Assembly: GCF_008330945.1 (NCBI RefSeq)
Contig: NZ_CP043488.1
Span: forward strand, 372,001-436,000
Source: Labrys sp. KNU-23
Lineage (GTDB): Bacteria; Pseudomonadota; Alphaproteobacteria; Rhizobiales; Labraceae
Direction: 5' to 3'
DNA: 64,000 bases
Below, piece after piece: positions 16,852-26,634 of this stretch. The notes beneath the pieces were generated by a model. That model had not been told where the DNA came from. It ran no database searches and worked only from the letters and a program-made list of their open reading frames with translations. How positions within the stretch are numbered: position 1 is the stretch's first letter; every line of letters starts with the position of its first letter. The translations under genes were made by a program, and so were the position numbers.

Positions 16852-17902
16852 GAGCACGTTCGCTAATTTCCGACTCGGAACAGGATTCACAAATCACCCG
16901 AACAATGCGAGTCCTGGGTTGCTCAAGCAACGGGAGCGAAGGATGGCGCGAGCTTACAGCCAGGATTTGCGTGATCGTGTAATTGACGCGGCGTTGTCTG
17001 GCGGTTCTGCACGGCAGGCGGCAGCTCGCTTTGGGGTCGGCGAGGCCACAGCGATCGTCTGGGTTCGCAGGGCCCGCGCGTCTGGCGAACGCGCGGCGCG
17101 CAAGCAAGGCCAGCCGTGCGGTTCCAAGCTCGAGCCGTATCGCGATTATCTTCTCGGGTTGATCGCACAAACACCGGATCTGACGATCAGTGAACTGCTG
17201 GAGCAACTCCAGGCCGAATATGGCATGCGCGCCAGTCGGGCGACGCTGTGGACGTTCTTGGATCGCTGTGGACTGACATTCAAAAAAAGTCTGCCCATGC
17301 GAGCGAGCAAGAGCGTGCGGATATCCTAAAGCGGCGCGAAGACTGGTTCGAGGGTCAACTCGACCTCGATCCGCAGCGTCTCGTCTTCATCGATGAGACG
17401 TGGACATCAACCAACATGACGCGCCGCTGTGGCCGCGCCGCCAGGGGTGAGCGGCTTCGCGCAGGCGTTCCTCATGGCCACTGGAAAACGACAACCTTCG
17501 TTGGGGCGCTGCGCCAAACAGGAATGGTTGCACCAATGGTCCTTGATGGCCCGATCAACGGCATCTGGTTCCAGGCCTATGTCGAACAGGTCTTGGTTCC
17601 CGAACTACGACCCGGTGACATCGTGATCATGGATAATCTGGGTAGCCACAAAGGCGCTGGCGTGCGCGCCACGATCGAGGCGGCGGGTGCCACGCTCGCG
17701 TATCTCCCTCCTTACAGTCCCGACTTCAACCCGATTGAGAACGCTTTCTCCAAGCTCAAGGCGCTCCTGCGAAAAGCGGCCGAGCGAACCGTTGACGGGC
17801 TGTGGATGAGGATCGGTGCATTGCTGCCAACCTTCACACCGAAGGAGTGTTCAAACTTCTTTGCCGCTGCTGGATATGAGCAGGATTAAGATGAATCCGC
17901 TC
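16852..17902 (+). mobile_element. IS630-family insertion sequence, intact-looking
   Basis: The element is bounded by TA dinucleotides (16850-16851 and 17903-17904), the IS630 target duplication. The imperfect terminal repeats both begin GAGC and share the spaced blocks TTC, TC and CTC. It carries one transposase split over two frames with an A7 slip site. It lies 85 bases from the IS3 end and next to the exopolysaccharide locus. Confidence 0.8.
16943..17889 (+). CDS. IS630-family transposase made by -1 frameshift
   Basis: The first frame (16943-17329) holds the paired-like N-terminal helix-turn-helix (SQDLRDRVIDAALSGGSARQAA) and a second HTH (TISELLEQLQAEYG). The second frame, to 17889, holds the DDE domain: VFIDETW, then VIMDNLGSHK, then YLPPYSPDFNPIENAFSKLK. 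The frames overlap at a run of seven A (17282-17288) where a -1 shift joins FKK to KSAHASEQE, as in many IS630 members. All three catalytic acidic residues are present, so the element may still be active. The start MARAYSQ at 16943 is chosen over an earlier ATG because the family begins there. Confidence 0.85.
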
Positions 17903-17992
17903 TAGACTGCTGCCGTGGCGGAGCTCCCAGCTTGTCCGCCCGAACAAATAGCGAGACCACACCGCATGAAACAATCAAGGGCGGGCCGGCTC

Positions 17993-19291
17993 TTAGCCGG
18001 TCGTTGCAGCCGCCGCCTGACGGCTTATACGGGCTAGATGCAATAGGACCAGCCAGGCAATGATGACAATGCTGCCTTCGATCACATAGATGGAAATGAA
18101 CGTGCCGGTCGGCGGCGCCACCCAGCTTGCCCAGGCGATCACGCCGGCGCCGATGGCATTGGCGGTGTTGAGGATGGCGGCGCGCGGACCATGCAGGCCG
18201 GCAGCGCCGAGGCCGTCTATCGCAATCGCCCAGAGAGCCAGCAGGATCGGCGTCGCACTCAGAAGACGGCAAAAGGCGACAAGGGATGTGTATTCCTGGC
18301 CGAACAACAGCGGCAGATAGGGCGCCGCCACATAGATTGCCAGCGCGGTTCCCACGCCGATTGCAATAGCGGCGAGGAGCAGCTTCCAGATGTGGCCCAT
18401 CATGTGATGAATGCCGCTGGCGCTCAGCCGTGCCAATCCAGGATAGATTAGCCGGTTCATCGCATCGATGGACAGATAGCTGCTGTCGATGATGCGTCGA
18501 ACCACACCGTAGCTGCCGACAATCTCCTGGTTAGCCACGCTGGCGAGCACGATCAGATCGGCGTTCTGACGGATGGCACGGAAGATGAAGGGCGTTGCAA
18601 ACAGGACGCCGAGCTTGAGCTCTTCCCGGACGATGCAATATCGCGGGGAACCAAGACGGCGCAGCGAGCAGGCAAATAACAGCATGACGAGCATATGCGT
18701 CGCGAACTGCCAGATGGCCCACTCTGTCATGCGGGTGACGCCGAACACAAGACAGGCCGCTGCGGCGGCGATCGTACGAGCCAGTGCGAAGCCGACGACG
18801 GAGCGATTGGCCGCAGCAAACTGGGAATGGGCAATGAAGATCTGTTCAACCAGTGTAATCAACCGAACCAGAACGATGTTGGTGACCAGCAGCAGCAACA
18901 TCGTGAGGGCGTTGATCAGGGGGGAAGCATCCAGCCGGATCCAGAAGGGGAGAATGGCCATCCCGACCAGAACGAGAATAGCGCCACTGGCCAACGACAA
19001 GATCAGATTGTGCCCTAACATCGCGGGGTAGATTGCATAGTCGCGAGCCACGCGTCGGATCAGGCATTCCGAAGCACCGAGGCCACAGATATGGACAGCG
19101 ATACTCGTGATCGCGGTGACTGAGATGAACAAGCCGAACTCTTCGGCGCCGAAGGACCGAGCCAATATCGCAAAGGTAATAAGTTGCGCAGCATTGGCGG
19201 CCACCAGGCTGCCGCTGGAGGCGAGGTACATCCCCAGCATCCGCAACAAAGCCGGTATGTTGCTCACTCGATCGGTGAATCCGCTGCTCAT
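17993..19291 (-). CDS. Polysaccharide flippase / oligosaccharide translocase (Wzx-like)
   Basis: From the ATG at 19291 the protein has 432 residues and about twelve hydrophobic helices. The first (SGSLVAANAAQLITFAILARSFG) and the motif FGAEEFGLFISV match the MATE/Wzx polysaccharide translocase fold (PF01943/PF13440 type). Such proteins flip undecaprenyl-linked repeat units to the periplasm for polymerisation by Wzy. It lies at the edge of the exopolysaccharide locus, 64 bases after the GNAT-like gene on the same strand, so the two may be co-transcribed. A start at 19555 would overlap that gene and is rejected. An IS630 element has inserted just downstream. Confidence 0.85.
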   Translation of the reverse strand: MSSGFTDRVSNIPALLRMLGMYLASSGSLVAANAAQLITFAILARSFGAEEFGLFISVTAITSIAVHICGLGASECLIRRVARDYAIYPAMLGHNLILSLASGAILVLVGMAILPFWIRLDASPLINALTMLLLLVTNIVLVRLITLVEQIFIAHSQFAAANRSVVGFALARTIAAAAACLVFGVTRMTEWAIWQFATHMLVMLLFACSLRRLGSPRYCIVREELKLGVLFATPFIFRAIRQNADLIVLASVANQEIVGSYGVVRRIIDSSYLSIDAMNRLIYPGLARLSASGIHHMMGHIWKLLLAAIAIGVGTALAIYVAAPYLPLLFGQEYTSLVAFCRLLSATPILLALWAIAIDGLGAAGLHGPRAAILNTANAIGAGVIAWASWVAPPTGTFISIYVIEGSIVIIAWLVLLHLARISRQAAAATTG

Positions 19292-19355
19292 GAATTCTCG
19301 GCCTTGTTCAAAAATCGCCGAACGGCTCCAGTCGCGTGGGCATTCGATGAGGGCA

Positions 19356-20459
19356 TTAATAGAAATCCGATGCGAGCCGGCTCCAGGATTCCCCGGCCAG
19401 CCCCCCCAGAAAGATGTCGTGGCGATCGATGGCCTCGATGACTTCACGATGGCGTGTCGACACGCAAGTATAGGCTTTGTGCCTGTAAAACAACGCACTA
19501 TGCCTGGAGAAAGCCTCCAGCAATCGCGGCTGGACCGGCCCTTGCGCGGCGACATAGCCGGCGCTTTCCAAACGGTGAAGCATCTGCGTGACCACCAGAT
19601 CGCTGTCCTGGCGTGACGTCGCCAGGATGTTCAAGACCTTTGCAATCGACCCGGGTTTGCCAAAGAAGACGTAGCATCCGCACACTCTGCCGACATCGTC
19701 ATAGACACATCGAATCTGGAGCTGCCCATCGGATTTGTGCATCGATGCCATGTGCAGGATCCACGAAATTTCCGGTTTTGACCAAGCTGGTCGTACCGAA
19801 TAGTCCGCCACGAAAGAGGGGGCCAGTTCCTGGAATGCAACGTCTTCCATGATCTCGTCGCGCACCCCTCGGGGCGGCTCGAGAGGAGGTATCTTGCCGA
19901 TCTTCCTGATCATGGTGTCGCCGAACTTGGCCAAGGGCAGCCACGCTGTCTTGTGCAAAAAGGAGGTATGCGGCCGCAAACGCTGAACGGCATATGCAGC
20001 CGGCTTGAATACCCGGCACCATTCAAGGCTCTGCGTTGGTAATACAACGCCGCCGACGGCCCTGAGATGGCTTGCGGATGTAGGGGACGCGGTATTCGTG
20101 AAGCACAGATCCTGGCGGCGTGCTCTGAGGGTCAGGGTCAATTGCGCCGCTCCCTGTGTCGACATATCGGGATCAGTCATGAACGTGCCCAGCAGGCGGG
20201 AAATCATGGCCTTCCCGTTGACGTGATACTCCATGGGAACGGCAGACAGAACGCTATCGATTTGTCCATCCGCAGTTTCGTGCACAAAGCTTCCATTTTC
20301 AGGGCTGTAATATGGGCTCCCAAAAAATAGTTCTTTGAAATATGTATTGAAATCGCTCGAGGAATTTTCTGGCTTATTACGAAAAATCTTGAAATACAAA
20401 GCGCCAACTTGAGCTATGTCTTCAATTCGCATTGGCCGCAACTGTGTTAGTCGGCTCAT
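19356..20459 (-). CDS. GNAT-like N-acetyltransferase family protein (paralogue 1)
   Basis: This 367-residue protein begins with a GNAT-type opening (LRPMRIEDIAQVGALYFKIFR) and has a C-terminal half with GCYVFFGKPGSIAKVLNIL, which looks like the acyl-CoA-binding strand-helix of a second GNAT-like fold. The middle is well conserved in the second copy at 41991-43097, and the last ~160 residues are nearly colinear and mostly identical or similar. Proteins like this occur in exopolysaccharide loci, where they may acylate an amino sugar. It sits between the flippase and the priming transferase. The activity is inferred from fold cues only. Confidence 0.65.
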   Translation of the reverse strand: MSRLTQLRPMRIEDIAQVGALYFKIFRNKPENSSSDFNTYFKELFFGSPYYSPENGSFVHETADGQIDSVLSAVPMEYHVNGKAMISRLLGTFMTDPDMSTQGAAQLTLTLRARRQDLCFTNTASPTSASHLRAVGGVVLPTQSLEWCRVFKPAAYAVQRLRPHTSFLHKTAWLPLAKFGDTMIRKIGKIPPLEPPRGVRDEIMEDVAFQELAPSFVADYSVRPAWSKPEISWILHMASMHKSDGQLQIRCVYDDVGRVCGCYVFFGKPGSIAKVLNILATSRQDSDLVVTQMLHRLESAGYVAAQGPVQPRLLEAFSRHSALFYRHKAYTCVSTRHREVIEAIDRHDIFLGGLAGESWSRLASDFY

Positions 20460-20857
20460 AATTCCTCAGCTTGGGGGTATGTACTCGTATTGCCTCCGGC
20501 ATGATCCGGCTCGATCTCAACTTCTCGCTAAGTTCGTATCAGGAAGCGAGGTCCGATAGTCCACCCAGAGCGATAGCGCCTCGTTCACGGAAATCGTGGC
20601 CGTATTGAAGATCCCGAGACATCCTCGCTTCTCGAAGGACCGAAATACCAATCACGTTGCTTCTGCAATCGACAAAAATCGCCAGCCATATAGGCGGGAA
20701 GCATAGGCAGATCGCAGTAGCAACAAAGGATGGCAGGCATGATGATGGAGAGGAAAGCTGCCGCTTCGTTCCGCGCACGTCTCGGAAGGTCCCGAAGCTT
20801 CAACCTTGCTCCACGTTGGAAAACGGAAACCATATGTGACGATAAGGTAACTCCCTC
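20460..20857. other. Intergenic, possible degraded coding sequence
   Basis: Minus-strand frames here (20585-20833 and 20539-20778) are open but switch frame where the sequence looks most protein-like, including an IFNTATISVNEALSLWV stretch at about 20535-20605. This could be a decayed gene between the sugar transferase and the GNAT-like gene. No family was identified. Confidence 0.25.
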
Positions 20858-22399
20858 CTAATAGGTGTCTTGTGAGTTCAGAAGTCGAATCGGAGTAAGA
20901 ATTAGAATTTTGATGTCGAACCAGATCGACCAGTGCTCGATATAATAAAGATCAAACTCGGTACGTTTCTCGATCTTGTCCCCTGAATCGATCTCTCCGC
21001 GCCAACCATTAATCTGTGCCCAGCCCGTTATGCCCGGTTTGACCCGATGCCGCGCGAAATAGTGTGTCACGACTTCGTTGTACTGAATATCCTGGGTGCG
21101 GGCGGCAATGGCGTGGGGCCGGGGGCCGACCAAGGAAATCTGGCCTGCCAGCACATTGAAGAGCTGGGGCAACTCGTCGATGGAGGATTTACGGATGATG
21201 CGTCCCACGCGTGTGACGCGCGGATCGCCGCGCACGACGGCGTTGCGTGCAGACGGGTCGCACATGTCGGCATACATCGAACGAAACTTCCAGATTTCAA
21301 TGACTTCATTGTTGAAACCATGTCGCTTCTGTCTGAAGAGCACCGGCCCGCCGCTTTCCATTCTTATCGCGAAGGCCGTTGCGATCATGAGGGGAGACAG
21401 GACAATGAGGCCGAGCACGCCGAAAACGAGATCGAAAATGCGCTTCGTGACGTAATGCCACTGCTTGATCGGGCTATCCAGAAGGTCGATCATCGCGATC
21501 GAGCCGATATAGGAGTAGGCCCGCGGCCTGAATGGCAGGTTCGTGTCGTGTGCGGAGAGCTTGATCTCGATCGGCAGGACCCAGACCTTGTCGAGGATCG
21601 CGGCAATCCGTCTTTGTTCAATCAGGGGCAGCGCAAGAATGAGCATCTCGATGCGGCTGGCCCTTGCAAATTCGAGAAGCCCGTCCAGATCGTGGATCGG
21701 ACAATGACCGACTGTCCCGGAAGGCGTATAGGCTCCCCGGAAATCATCGAATATTCCGCAAATCTCGACCTGATTGCCCGTTTGCTCGCCGATGAGGCTG
21801 ATCAGTTGTTTGGCAGCAGCCGGATCGCCGATGACGATCGTCCGACGCTTCATCCGGCCTTCCTTGGTCCAGTCGCCGATCAGCAACGCAATGAGGATGC
21901 GCACTCCAAGATACAGCATCAGACCCAAGATATACCAAATTGCCAATTGGAACGCAGATCGTGCGATTGGAATTGCCAGCAAATAAGCGGTCAAGGCCAT
22001 CAGCACGAAACCGCTGCTCCAAGCGATGAAATGGCGATCCGGTTTGGCAAATGGATTGCGGATCGTCTCTATGCGGTATCTCGTCAAGAAGCGCAGGCAA
22101 CGAACCCCGACGAACCCGACAACGGCAATTCTGAAGCCATGATCGACAATGACATTCAGTCCTTTCATGGTAAATATAGAAATTAAAAGTCCGCATAAAA
22201 TAAAAATTGCAACAAAATCCACGATTTGAGTCGCAGATAATATAGTTTGATCTGTATACTTTTGGTATCTTGAAGCGGTTGGAATGTTTGAATTCAAGGC
22301 CTCTAGCCGATCATAGCCAGACGTGGTGCGCGCAGAGGGAAGTTCAACATCTGAATTGTTGTCTGGAGGAAATTCATATGCTTTTTCTGTTTTCGGCAT
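20858..22399 (-). CDS. Undecaprenyl-phosphate sugar (glucose/galactose) phosphotransferase
   Basis: This 513-residue protein starts at the ATG at 22399 with GGTGGAA upstream. It has four or five N-terminal membrane helices, a Rossmann-like CoA_binding_3 domain (RTIVIGDPAAAKQLI), a fifth helix before the catalytic part (KRIFDLVFGVLGLIVLSPLMI) and the C-terminal bacterial sugar transferase domain with EIWKFRSMYADM, SSIDELPQLFNVL and SLVGPRP. This is the WcaJ/EpsL/ExoY type that transfers a hexose-1-phosphate to undecaprenyl phosphate and so starts repeat-unit assembly. It is the priming enzyme of this locus. A longer frame to 22477 lacks a good RBS. Confidence 0.9.
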   Translation of the reverse strand: MPKTEKAYEFPPDNNSDVELPSARTTSGYDRLEALNSNIPTASRYQKYTDQTILSATQIVDFVAIFILCGLLISIFTMKGLNVIVDHGFRIAVVGFVGVRCLRFLTRYRIETIRNPFAKPDRHFIAWSSGFVLMALTAYLLAIPIARSAFQLAIWYILGLMLYLGVRILIALLIGDWTKEGRMKRRTIVIGDPAAAKQLISLIGEQTGNQVEICGIFDDFRGAYTPSGTVGHCPIHDLDGLLEFARASRIEMLILALPLIEQRRIAAILDKVWVLPIEIKLSAHDTNLPFRPRAYSYIGSIAMIDLLDSPIKQWHYVTKRIFDLVFGVLGLIVLSPLMIATAFAIRMESGGPVLFRQKRHGFNNEVIEIWKFRSMYADMCDPSARNAVVRGDPRVTRVGRIIRKSSIDELPQLFNVLAGQISLVGPRPHAIAARTQDIQYNEVVTHYFARHRVKPGITGWAQINGWRGEIDSGDKIEKRTEFDLYYIEHWSIWFDIKILILTPIRLLNSQDTY

Positions 22400-22827
22400 A
22401 AGTTCCACCCGAGCACAATACACCCCTAACTGACTGTGGCGTCGGGGCATATCCCGGAACCGAGTCAGGCTTACCACTGCGTAACCTAACGCAGGGTCAT
22501 TCTATCATATCTGCATAAGGAACAAGTTTTTATGAGTCAATTAATCCGTTTTTTCGCCAATTGGGCTACGGAGTCATACCAACAGCAAGTCTATAGCATT
22601 AACTAAAGCGGTAAGATTGTACTTTTTATTCCCACACTGGTATTTTTTTGGATTTATTTTACATAAATTTCTATAAATCATAGTCCATTTGATAATTTAA
22701 TTGGTGTTGTTTTTAGTTTGCTAAAGCGATCCACTTTAACTAATAGCCATTCGTTATCGAATTCCGATGGAGGTGCGGCGACCGCAATGTCGTCGTTATC
22801 GCCTCTGGCAACTTGCAGTGAACGTCC
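22400..22827. other. Divergent promoter region, AT-rich
   Basis: No gene seen. The stretch 22600-22720 is very AT-rich with several TTTATTT-like runs and lies between the minus-strand sugar transferase and the plus-strand acyltransferase, so it should hold both promoters. Confidence 0.4.
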
Positions 22828-23934
22828 ATGTCTTCGACGAGACTGTCCAATATTGACGGGTTGCGAGCCGTTGCAGCCATGGCTGTGTTCGTCCAGCATG
22901 CGGCCGGCGATCTGCTGCGGGCCAGCCCTGCGGCAACGCCGATGCACGAATTGTTCGAAGCCATGACCGGCACGGTCGATCTGGGTCGCTTCGGCGTGGT
23001 TTTGTTCTTTCTGATCAGCGGTTTTGTCGTTCCGTTCAGCATGGGAGGTGACCAGCCACTCAAGCACTTCGTGCTTTCGCGTTTCTTCCGCCTCTATCCG
23101 TGTTTGTGGCTGGCCCTTCTCGCACTCACCCTGTTGCTATGGAGCAAGGCGGCGCCGCCGGACCTGGCAACAATAGCCGCGAACATGACCATGGCGCCGG
23201 GCCTGTTCGGCAAAGCATGGTTGTCCAACATCTATTGGACGCTCTTCATCGAGTTGCTATTCTATGTCGCGGTAGCCATCCTGTTTGCGCTGGGATGCCT
23301 GTTTCATTGTCGAGCGGCGTTCCTGACAGGGTTGCTGTTGCTGGCGTCAACGGTAATCCCAATCATGCTGCGTCAGCAGCTCGGCCTCAACCTGCCGACA
23401 CAATATGTCGGTATCCATCTTTCCATTCTGTTCAGCGGTCTGTTGCTGCGCATGGCCTGCGTCGAGAAGGAAAAAGAGGCCGTTTGGGCAGCGCTGATCC
23501 TGTTGACCGTTCAGGTTCTGTCGGTCGGTCTGATCGGTGCCTATTCGGTGGCACGAAATGACGGCTTTGCGGGCACGTCCGTGGAACCGGTGCTGGCCGC
23601 CTACGTCCTGGCCGTGGCTGTTTTCATTGTCGCTGCCATGAGCGGTCGCCCCCATTCGGCGCTCTTGGCTTTCATCGGCAAGATCAGTTACGCGATCTAT
23701 CTCTTCCACTGGATCGTCAGCGAACTGGTCTATGCCATCTGGCCCCTTACAGGCGGTTGGGCGGACCTGAGCGCGATCGCCCTGAGCATCGTGCTTACGG
23801 TCGTCCTGTCTTGGGCGATCTACGAGTTGCTCGAAAAACCGATGATACGCCTGGGCAAGAGGCTTTCCAGAAAGGGCAGCGCACCGCTGCTCGACGAACC
23901 GACGCGGATCGATATGGGGCGGCGGCTTGGCTAG
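22828..23934 (+). CDS. Acyltransferase 3 family membrane protein
   Basis: This 368-residue protein has about ten membrane helices. It opens with the family signature IDGLRAVAAMAVFVQHAAGD, where His24 is the expected catalytic His, followed by GVVLFFLISGFVVPFSM with the conserved F-F-x-x-S-G-F. These OafA/NodX/ExoZ-like enzymes move acetyl or succinyl groups from the cytoplasm to sugars of lipopolysaccharide or exopolysaccharide at the inner membrane. As the first plus-strand gene of the locus it probably O-acetylates the repeat unit. No C-terminal SGNH domain is present. Confidence 0.9.
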   Translation: MSSTRLSNIDGLRAVAAMAVFVQHAAGDLLRASPAATPMHELFEAMTGTVDLGRFGVVLFFLISGFVVPFSMGGDQPLKHFVLSRFFRLYPCLWLALLALTLLLWSKAAPPDLATIAANMTMAPGLFGKAWLSNIYWTLFIELLFYVAVAILFALGCLFHCRAAFLTGLLLLASTVIPIMLRQQLGLNLPTQYVGIHLSILFSGLLLRMACVEKEKEAVWAALILLTVQVLSVGLIGAYSVARNDGFAGTSVEPVLAAYVLAVAVFIVAAMSGRPHSALLAFIGKISYAIYLFHWIVSELVYAIWPLTGGWADLSAIALSIVLTVVLSWAIYELLEKPMIRLGKRLSRKGSAPLLDEPTRIDMGRRLG

Positions 23935-24080
23935 GTCGTATGTCGTCCGACAGCATCGACAACAACCAGACGGCACTGAGAAGAGGGAGTTCCAGGTCAA
24001 GGCCTCTTGGTTGCAATTCGGCTGGCGTCGAAGCGCGTTGCGATCGAACCGTGCCGAAGAATCCCAATAGTCTCCAGTAG

Positions 24081-25349
24081 ATGGAGGCGTCTTCTGATCC
24101 GGGAAGGTCGGGAGGCGCCCCGACGGTGAAATCTCCCCCCAGGCGCGCCTACGCTCAGCTTGGAGAAGTGTTCTGGTTCATGATGATGAAGCTATCTGTG
24201 CAGGTGCATAACAGCCTGGAGACAGTGTCGAAGGAATGGCCCGTCTCGTCTGCGGATGCCCCGGCGAATGCACGCTACCACGTCTTCCAGACGCTGACTT
24301 TCCTGCGTGTGTGGTGGAACAGTTTCGGACGGGGCGGAGCCGTCACCCCCTGCCTGATGGAAGTACGGGAAGCCGAGGGTCGCCCCGTATTGTTTGCGCC
24401 ATTCGCTTTGTCGAAGCGCGGGCTAGCAAGAATCCTGACCTTCGCGGATGCGGATGCCGCCGATTATAACGCCCCGATCCTTTTCCCGGTCGATTATGTG
24501 TGGACGCGTGAGCGTGCCGCCGAACTCTGGCGTCTAATCGTCGAAGCACTTCCTGACTTCGATCTGGTCATCGCATCAAAGATGCCGGAACGGGTTGGTG
24601 GTCTCCTCAATCCGCTCTTCCTCATCGCGAATGCTCCTAATGATGTCGCTTGTCACGGCAACGATCTCAGACGCCCCTGGGACGAAATCGAGAGGGCCAT
24701 CCCTTTCCGCAAGACCTTGCTCAAGAGAATGAGGGCACTCGGCCGTGTCGGCGCCCTTGATTATTTCGTGGTTGCCGATGAGCAGGATAACGATGAGGTC
24801 CTCGCCTTCGTGCTGCGTCAGAAGCAACGTCGTTTCGAGGAGACGAAAGTCCCAGGCTTCGACGTCGATCGGGAGAAATATGCTTTCTTTCAGGAAGGAA
24901 CGCATTCCTTTGCGAGGGCGCGCATGTTGCATCTGGTGGGACTTAAGGTTGGAAACGAGATCGTCGGTGCGATGTGGGGGCTCGTCCAAGATAAGGTTTA
25001 CTATGCAATATTGATCGGTTCGGAGGGAAGCGATTGGGCTAAATATTCGATTGGCCGAATTGTATATTATAAGACACTCGAATGGCTTCATGCAGCCGGG
25101 TTTGAATATATGGATCTTGGCATCGGGGACGAACCCTGGAAGCTGGATCACTGCGATACGACTGTCCCTCTTGCTCAGATGACCGTGATCCGTACCTGGC
25201 GGGGGCGCTGGTATATGCGCCGCATGCGGGCCCTGGAGTCCCTGCGCGGTACGGTGCTCTGGCGGAAGATCCGCCCCTTCAAATGGGTAGTGCTGCGACG
25301 GCTCGGGGGGGCATTCGCCGGACATACACAGGGCAGGTGCCGGGGTTGA
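24081..25349 (+). CDS. CelD/BcsL-like GNAT acetyltransferase
   Basis: This 422-residue soluble protein fits the CelD/BcsL-type acetyltransferase group (PF13480-like). The N-terminal half holds the FQTLTFLRVWWNSFGRG opening that family members share, and the C-terminal half a GNAT fold with ARMLHLVGLKVGNEIVGAMWG and SIGRIVYYKTLEWLHAAGFEYMDLGIGDEPWK, ending in the usual D-x-G-x-G-x-x-x-W-K motif. Such proteins acylate polysaccharide precursors in exopolysaccharide loci. The stop overlaps the next start (TGATG at 25347-25351), so the flavoprotein gene is translated with it. The true start may be a later ATG such as 24180, because the first ~33 residues are low in structure. Confidence 0.8.
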   Translation: MEASSDPGRSGGAPTVKSPPRRAYAQLGEVFWFMMMKLSVQVHNSLETVSKEWPVSSADAPANARYHVFQTLTFLRVWWNSFGRGGAVTPCLMEVREAEGRPVLFAPFALSKRGLARILTFADADAADYNAPILFPVDYVWTRERAAELWRLIVEALPDFDLVIASKMPERVGGLLNPLFLIANAPNDVACHGNDLRRPWDEIERAIPFRKTLLKRMRALGRVGALDYFVVADEQDNDEVLAFVLRQKQRRFEETKVPGFDVDREKYAFFQEGTHSFARARMLHLVGLKVGNEIVGAMWGLVQDKVYYAILIGSEGSDWAKYSIGRIVYYKTLEWLHAAGFEYMDLGIGDEPWKLDHCDTTVPLAQMTVIRTWRGRWYMRRMRALESLRGTVLWRKIRPFKWVVLRRLGGAFAGHTQGRCRG

Positions 25350-26557
25350 TGATGAAGGACTTGAATGGGACCGGGATGGCGCCCGATGGATCTCTGGCGC
25401 AAATGCAGCAGACCGATATCGTGATCATCGGCGGAGGCCTGGCAGGAGTCAGTGCGGCGACGGCCTTGTCGCGCAGGGGCTATGACACCACGCTGATCAG
25501 CGCGCGTGACCAACACCCACCGGATTTTCGGGCCGAAAAACTCGGCCAGGCCCAGATGGAGCTGCTGCGCCAGGTCGGCCTGGACGCGACCGCGAGTGCG
25601 CAGATGACGGCCTTCGACGGGGTCTGGCTCTATCGTTTCGGCCGCAGGGTCGAGCAGGGCGGCGCTCGCGAATATGGCAGCGATTATGCCGATCTCGTAA
25701 ACGCTCTTCGCAGAGCGTTGCCGGCGGAGGTGCGTTCGGTCGTCGCGAAAGTCACCGAGATCGACTGTGGTCCGGATCGTCAGCACATCATACTGTCCGA
25801 TGGCCAGAGCTTTAAGTGCCGGCTGGTCATCGTGGCAACGGGACTGGGCGATACCATCCGCAAGAAAATCGGCGTCGACAAGCAGGTGGTCAGTCCCGCC
25901 CATAGCCTGTGCTGCGGGTTCGATCTGGCACGTGCCCGCAATGACTTTCCTTTCCCGTCGCTGGTGTGGACCGGCGAACGGTTCGACGATCGCATCTCCT
26001 ACCTCACCTTGTTTCCCATCGGGGACAAGGTTCGCGCCAATCTTTTCGTCTATCGCGATTTCGCGGAGGAATGGACGCGCCGTTTTCGGGCGGATCCGCG
26101 CGCGGGCCTGCGCGAGGTGATGCCGAACCTTGAAAGAACATTCGGCCCGATCGAGGTTGTCGGGCCGGTTATCACCCGTCCGATCGATCTCGTGCGCGTG
26201 AGCAATCCTCAGCGTGACGGGGTGGTTCTCGTTGGCGATGCATTTTGCGTGGTGTGCCCGATAACGGGTACCGGAATCGACAAGGCGCTGACGGATGTCG
26301 ATCGCCTGTGCAATGTTCACATCCCGCGCTGGTTCGAAAGCCCTGGCATGCCTTTGGCGAAGATTGCGCAATATTACGCCGATCCCGTCAAGGTCGCCCG
26401 CGACGAATCCGCCATGAAGATGAGTCTGGATTCGAAAAGCATCAAAACAGATCCGAGCATCTACTGGGGATTGCGGCGGCTTCGCAGCCGCACGCTGGGG
26501 CAGGCTCGCTACGCAATGAAAAGGCTTCTTACGAGGCGGGAATCGTCCACTGCCTGA
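25349..26557 (+). CDS. FAD-dependent monooxygenase/halogenase-type flavoprotein
   Basis: The 402-residue protein starts at the ATG at 25349, overlapping the preceding stop. It has the dinucleotide motif IVIIGGGLAGVSAATAL at about 25-40, an E-K-L-G-Q segment in the substrate region, and the second FAD motif GVVLVGDAFCVVCPITGTGIDKAL, placing it in the PHBH-fold flavoprotein group (PF01494/tryptophan-halogenase relatives). The Lys of WxWxIP-type halogenases was not seen, so hydroxylation or desaturation is more likely than halogenation. A redox flavoprotein inside an exopolysaccharide operon is unusual and may modify the acyl or sugar substituent handled by its coupled acyltransferase. Confidence 0.8.
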   Translation: MMKDLNGTGMAPDGSLAQMQQTDIVIIGGGLAGVSAATALSRRGYDTTLISARDQHPPDFRAEKLGQAQMELLRQVGLDATASAQMTAFDGVWLYRFGRRVEQGGAREYGSDYADLVNALRRALPAEVRSVVAKVTEIDCGPDRQHIILSDGQSFKCRLVIVATGLGDTIRKKIGVDKQVVSPAHSLCCGFDLARARNDFPFPSLVWTGERFDDRISYLTLFPIGDKVRANLFVYRDFAEEWTRRFRADPRAGLREVMPNLERTFGPIEVVGPVITRPIDLVRVSNPQRDGVVLVGDAFCVVCPITGTGIDKALTDVDRLCNVHIPRWFESPGMPLAKIAQYYADPVKVARDESAMKMSLDSKSIKTDPSIYWGLRRLRSRTLGQARYAMKRLLTRRESSTA

Positions 26558-26634
26558 CGATTTCGCGTCTGGAATCATAACTGCTTGTGGCTGGGTCGAC
26601 ATGAGGGACCCTGGCCGGAAAGAAGGAAAAGGGA

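Noticed and set aside
21047..22186. 379-residue plus-strand frame opposite the sugar transferase
   Set aside because: The minus strand has all motifs of the priming transferase; the plus frame has none.
25349..26557. Flavin-dependent halogenase
   Set aside because: The WxWxIP motif of halogenases was not found, so only a general flavoprotein monooxygenase call is supported.
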